From positions 2,170,001 to 2,234,000 of the forward strand of contig OY783222.1 in the NCBI GenBank assembly GCA_963678705.1: DNA of 64,000 bases, given 5' to 3'. The notes below the pieces were generated by a model. That model was not told the DNA's origin, did no database searches, and saw only the letters and a list, made by a program, of their open reading frames with translations. Made by a program: the position numbers and the translations under genes. The stretch is from Panorpa germanica. Lineage: Eukaryota > Arthropoda > Insecta > Mecoptera > Panorpidae. Shown piece by piece: positions 59,539 to 64,000 of the stretch; within the stretch, counting starts at the first letter, position 1; each line of letters starts with the position of its first letter.

Positions 59539-59902
59539 CAGTGGCGGCCTTACCCATTGCGAGGCCCCGAGCAACAGATCTTTGCAAGGCACTTGTTCTT
59601 TGTATAATTTATGTAAATTGTAAGTAAATATATTTGATGATAATTGAAGAGAAATAAAATTTTATATTGAAAGTGTTATAAAAATAAACAAGCACAAAGA
59701 TGAGAAATATTAATGATGATAAACTAAGGCACATGAATGCCTTAAAATATATACGCAGTGATTCTAGTGGGATTTTTAAAGAGCGAGGCGCAAGATTCAA
59801 ATACATATATAGTAATAAATTTGTTGTGAGAGAATGCGAGGCTCCTACAAGAGCGAGGCCCCGTATGGTTGCTCTGTTTGCCACCCCCTAAGGCCGCCTC
59901 TG
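59539..59902. mobile_element. hAT MITE with 8-bp target duplication, copy 2
   Basis: 364 bp starting CAGTGGCGGCCTTACCC and ending CTAAGGCCGCCTCTG. Flanks AGCAGAAG (59531-59538) and TGCAGAAG (59903-59910) agree in 7 of 8. Same family as 41458-41801, sharing GCACTTGTT-TTTGTATAATT, AACAAGCACAAAGA, GATGATAAACTAAGG and TTTGCCACCCCCTAAGGCCG. Frames across it on both strands are not genes. Confidence 0.92.
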
Positions 59903-59910
59903 TGCAGAAG

Positions 59911-61199
59911 CGTCTGTTTGTGAGAGTGCCTAAAGCCGCATTCGGTGCAGATCTTGGTGGTAGTATAAAAAGCATTTAACAATATTGTATTACAAAGAAA
60001 ACATTTTATAAACTATTGAATTGATATGTGAAGTGTCCTTGAAAAATATATGTATCTTTGCCATTAACATAATCATAAATCTTATTATGTAGACGCTTTT
60101 AAAGTTGTTGAATTTTAAGAACGATGAAATGGTAATAAAGTATCTTTACTTAGACCTTTTTATTGAATAATATTTAATTTCGCAAGTAAAATATAACATC
60201 AATGTAAGGTAACATATTCTTTAGGCGAAGATATTTTGTGTAGAAATCTGACAAAGTTACAAGGTAGGCCTGGAATCCAGGAGTCAATTCTTGTGAGACT
60301 CAGAACCGAGACTAAAAACGATTAAATTTTTATTATCGCTACAAATTAACTGAAGACAAATCCTAATAAATTAAAATTATTTATAATTATAATAAATAAT
60401 GTCCCAGATATATTTTAAATGAGGTATTAAAGTAGTCTTCAAAATGTAAACTATCTTTAATATTTATTCCAGTAATACACCTATACTTATCCAACACATA
60501 CATTTTAGAAGAACATATATTCAAATCCATCCCCAATTTTACAAAACCCACCACGATTTCTTGAGTTTTTCAAATAGGAATGAGTAGGGGTAGTTTGAAT
60601 GCTCGGGACTGTCTGTAATTAGTATGCATTTTAGTATATAATTTATTTTTAGGATGGGGTCCAAAAAATCATACATACATATATGCTGCTATATGTATGT
60701 AACTGCTATATACCTACTGAGGCAACGCTAATTGTGGAAGTTCATCGTTGTTGCTTCTACAGAATACAAGAGCTGTTGTAATTCACAAATTCATTAATTA
60801 ATTTATTATATTTTCCATAATTGATTAGTTGTAGTAATAGTGTACTGTCAAGATTCAAGTAATTCCAATCCTACGTTACTTTTTCATTGAGGTTTTTAAT
60901 AAATCTTTATTATTAGGATATAGGGTTGTCTCTGGCAATCTGACAAATCCAATTATGCATCAGGGCCCGATCGGGCGTTGTCAATGCACGCCTTATAAAG
61001 GCTTGTCCGAAAGGATCCTATGCGACTACTCAAGAGGTTTTTTTTCTTCAATGTTTCATAAATTATTTATGCTGAATTTTATTATTTTGAATTCTTGGAA
61101 ACCATGGAAAATATTTGTTCCTTTCAATACTATCTTAGAATAAACTAGGTTTAGTCTTTGATGTGAAACGGATTTAGGAATGTCCTCTGGCTACATCTG
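59911..61199. other. No supported gene
   Basis: AT-rich. A 12-bp palindrome GCCCGATCGGGC lies at about 60965 in a small GC-richer patch. The 62-codon frame 60955-61143 is unrecognised. Confidence 0.4.
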
Positions 61200-61606
61200 G
61201 GAATTAACAAGAGTATAATAACCTTTACATTTTTTATGAAAAATCATTTTTTTGTTTTGACAATTTAAAGATGATTTTTAACGTAGAGCTTTATGCTGGT
61301 TTCAAAAATGAAATCCATTTTTAAATTTCACTATTATTTATGCCTAAACATGCCGATATCTCGAAAACCGGGCCACCTACCTAAAAACAAATTGCAGATT
61401 TGAAATCAGCGTAAAAAAGTATGTCAAGAACCCTTCAAAAATAAACAAAATAAAAAGTTGATTTTTTATGAAATTAACAAGAGTATAACCTTTTAAAAAG
61501 TTGATAAAAATCAATTTTTTCTTTTGGCAAATAAAACTTGTTATCTAACGTAGTTTTTTATAGTGATTTCAAAAATGAAATCCATTTTTTAAATATCTCT
61601 ATTATT
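61200..61606 (-). repeat. PAL265, cluster 9 (about 1.5 units, minus)
   Basis: AACAAGAGTATAATAACCTT at 61206 and AACAAGAGTATAACCTTTTA at about 61476 (270-bp period). Core CATGCCGATATCTCGAAAAC at about 61348. Canonical type, like the middle unit of cluster 6. The right edge stops sharply at ATCTCTATTATTACAGCATT. Confidence 0.93.
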
Positions 61607-62498
61607 ACAGCATTACAGCAAAGCGCATAAGTCTGATGAAGTTTAATTATTAGGGTACTTCGGAGTCCGCAAACGTAACTTTATTTCTTTAAATTATAAG
61701 CTACCTCCGAATCCAATCAACTAAAACCATTTATAAATAAATAAGCACGATATTATATCAAACAAACTTAACGAATTTAATGGTATAGTTTTAGAGTTTT
61801 AGACGAATTTAACGACCAGCCCACCAAAAAACAAAAAAAGCCTCAAATAGCATGTCGTATCAACGAGCAAATCTATTGATTATACGTTGAATTCGTTATC
61901 TTATCAATTGTTAATTATCTTTGATTATTTTTAAAGTTTTATTCGTTTTTACAATTGTATATTTTTATATATGTTATTTATTAGTCGCTGACATGTAATT
62001 CCATAATTTATGACGATATATTCGGGACGTCTGTCTACAAGAATACGAGGTTATGAATCAGAGCTTAAGAGTGGGTGTGGCGGAGGCGCTGGGGGTAAGG
62101 ATCGAGGGAGAACGATATTACTATCATTTCATTATAGTTTTTATACTCTTCATTTAAATGTATATGATTTTAAATATTTTTTGACATTAATATATTTGTT
62201 ATGTTTATTTGAATTGAAATTTACTTCCACTCATTAGTTTTTATATACTTGTCCTACTTACTCTTAATATAAGCTATGTCTTTTAAGCTATTGTCGTCTC
62301 TGTCACGCTTATTCACTTATGATCAAAGATGCTTTATATTTTTATGTTAATATCAGAACAATGTAAAAAGTCGTAATCTTACTGTACCTTTGACTATTAA
62401 GATAGTCGCATAATTTAAACACGAATGTCTTAAGACAGAATTGTATCATTGGAGAGACGATCAGATCAAAGGATGAAGGCTGTTTCATTGCAGTAGCC
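61607..62498. other. No gene seen
   Basis: AT-rich. The GC-richer strip GTGGGTGTGGCGGAGGCGCT lies at about 62072. No recognised frame. Confidence 0.4.
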
Positions 62499-62501
62499 TT
62501 A

Positions 62502-62909
62502 TGCCGGTTTCACACCAGAGAGATAGTTCAATAAAACACGAACAAAAACTTGTTTTTCTGAACAAAACAATAATGTTTAGTCCAAAGAGACAGTTTTGTC
62601 TTTAAAAACTGTTTTAGTAAACAAAACACATTCCCATCTCACGTTGGTAAGATCAAAAGAAAACACGTTTGTTGTTGTTTTTTAGTCTGCTTCGTTTGAA
62701 CACGCAGTTTTGTTTTTTACGAACATTTGTGCTTGTCAGTTGTTGTTTATCATGTTTATAATTTTTATGGGGCACACAGAAAAACACTAAAAACAAAATC
62801 AGTCTGTTATCGAAAAACAGAACTGTTTTAAAATAAAATAAAACATGTTTTTGCTTTGTTTTTTGACAACAAAACTGTTATCAAACCTGTCTCTCTGGTG
62901 TGACATGAA
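62502..62909. mobile_element. MITE with TTA flanks and CACACCAGAGAGA termini
   Basis: 408 bp. Left end TGCCGGTTTCACACCAGAGA-GA; right end CTGTCTCTCTGGTGTGACAT-GAA, inverted. TTA sits on both sides (62499-62501 and 62910-62912), a 3-bp duplication as made by PIF/Harbinger-type elements. The interior is full of AAACAAAAC/GTTTTGTTTT motifs in both orientations. Superfamily assignment is tentative. Confidence 0.75.
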
Positions 62910-62912
62910 TTA

Positions 62913-63697
62913 AAGCCTCTGATTACACATCAGATATATTATTGATTATAATATACAACAATTATATGTGGCTCTAATTTCATATTAAAAATAAACACAG
63001 AGTATGAGAAATACGAAGACAAAATTTAAGCCAGCGTAATTATCAACCAATTTATATCTGAAAATTCAACAAAATGTTTGGTTTATTGTAGTCTCGTATC
63101 AAAAATAACATAATATATTATGAAGGCACGTTTGTAACTCTAGTTTATGGTAAGGGAGGTAATACGTAGGGGGTAGGAAGAAACAACCAAAAATATTTCA
63201 TGCATGTCTGTAAATTACCCTTCCTTACATGTTTAAATACATGTTATGAACTGCAATGAACTGCCTACCACCTTTCTACCCTTATACGAATATAGTTCTC
63301 CTGTTCTACTTTTACCCCCTATATCCTACCACCCTTATAACACAGGACGCCTGCAATCTGACGGACGAGGAACAGATCTGGCATGTGAAATGATGTGTGT
63401 GGTCTAGGATTTGGCATTATTTCATTTCGTTTTATAAATTGTCTAATTTCATACATTCGTTTTCTGAACTGGTATTGAAATTGTAATGAATACCCTAAAT
63501 GCCTAAATCTTTCGCGTATTAACAATAAAAGAAATACAATTCTGCTTTATTAAATTTAGAATAAAAACTTAGAATTACGAATTAGAATAACTAATACATA
63601 ACGTTGATTTAGAATTAATGATGCCTTGCTTGAAATTAGAATGTTTCACAGTTCATAAATAGACGTGTTTATAAAATGAAGTGCTTTACAAAAGGTA
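62913..63697. other. No supported gene
   Basis: ACCACC-type strip at 63260-63345. The 68-codon minus-strand frame at 63319-63525 is unrecognised. Confidence 0.4.
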
Positions 63698-63780
63698 TAG
63701 TCCAAATCACGAGAGTTCGGTGGCGGTAAAAATCTGTAATACGATAATGAATTTTATCTTATTCGTTCCTATTGTTGTAA
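63698..63780 (+). mobile_element. Half copy of the TA-flanked MITE
   Basis: GTATAGTCCAAATCACGAGA-GTTCGGTGGCGG followed by AATACGATAATGAATTTTAT-CTTATTCGTT matches the left half of 54925-55142. The inner segment between them is shortened by about 30 bp and the right terminus is absent. Confidence 0.8.
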
Positions 63781-64000
63781 GTAGATTCGAGGGCGGATGT
63801 TACACCTGACATCAATGTTGTAAAAAGAGGTCTGATGCTCGTTCTAGAAGGAGATTACTCAGCTTGCTAATACATCACGCAGTGTTGCTAGTTTCTGGAA
63901 GTAGACTCTTCAGCTGACGATCATCCACCTTCTTGAATCACTCACGTTGATAAGAATTAAGTCTCTTCAGATGATTAATAGGATTCTTGTTAAGACGGTG
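63781..64000. other. No gene seen
   Basis: Mixed-composition sequence at the window edge; any exon continuing outside cannot be judged. Confidence 0.3.

Noticed and set aside
303-61606. PAL265 clusters as a CRISPR array
   Set aside because: Units are long, imperfect, palindromic and head-to-tail without unique equal-length spacers, and the context is eukaryotic.

Overview
This window looks like intergenic or intronic DNA from an AT-rich arthropod genome, most likely an insect. No bacterial gene organisation is present and open frames are short and lack recognisable domains. Transposon relics and dispersed repeats are everywhere: TA-flanked mariner/Tc1, 8-bp-duplication hAT MITEs, TTAA-flanked piggyBac-like MITEs, a tRNA-derived SINE, and 3' ends of an R1/Jockey-type LINE. 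The species cannot be fixed from the sequence. No intact protein-coding gene, rRNA or functional tRNA gene could be supported. The only convincing protein homology is to transposable elements: a broken IS630-Tc1-mariner transposase at 50.8-51.9 kb, and the C-terminal end of a non-LTR retrotransposon ORF2 at 46.4 kb with a sister copy at 49.7 kb.

The dominant structure is a palindromic repeat of about 265 bp, called PAL265 here. It occurs in nine clusters of partial to about 2.8 units. Plus-strand clusters lie at 0.3, 8.5, 11.5 and 22.8 kb; minus-strand clusters at 6.0, 24.0, 35.0, 57.1 and 61.2 kb. Each unit carries GGTTATACTCTTGTTAATTT followed by a long dyad whose arms end in an ACGTA-TTTTTT-GCTGATTTC motif and its complement. 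The 35.0 and 57.1 kb clusters form a distinct subfamily. The clusters at 22.8 and 24.0 kb face each other and could pair over about 600 bp.

Layout: 0-13 kb holds PAL265, short dispersed repeats, a TA microsatellite and a worn TTAA-type MITE. 13-27 kb holds a 470-bp inverted-repeat element, three SINE copies (one complete with target duplication), the facing PAL265 pair and a small hairpin element. 27-44 kb holds duplicated 380-bp repeats (28.4 and 32.1 kb), two more TTAA MITEs, a hAT MITE, two TA microsatellites and a perfect 38-bp palindrome. 44-52 kb holds the LINE ends and the mariner fossil, plus a CpG-richer patch at 47.9-48.1 kb that is the best (weak) candidate for a gene start. 52-64 kb holds a long purine tract, three small MITEs, a hAT MITE, and PAL265 clusters. 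Polypurine tracts and small GC-richer islands with the motif ACCACCC (or its complement) recur throughout.

No undescribed multi-gene system was found. The items most worth checking are the PAL265 family and its facing pair, the TTAA MITE family, the mariner copy with an internal tandem duplication, and the 38-bp perfect palindrome.
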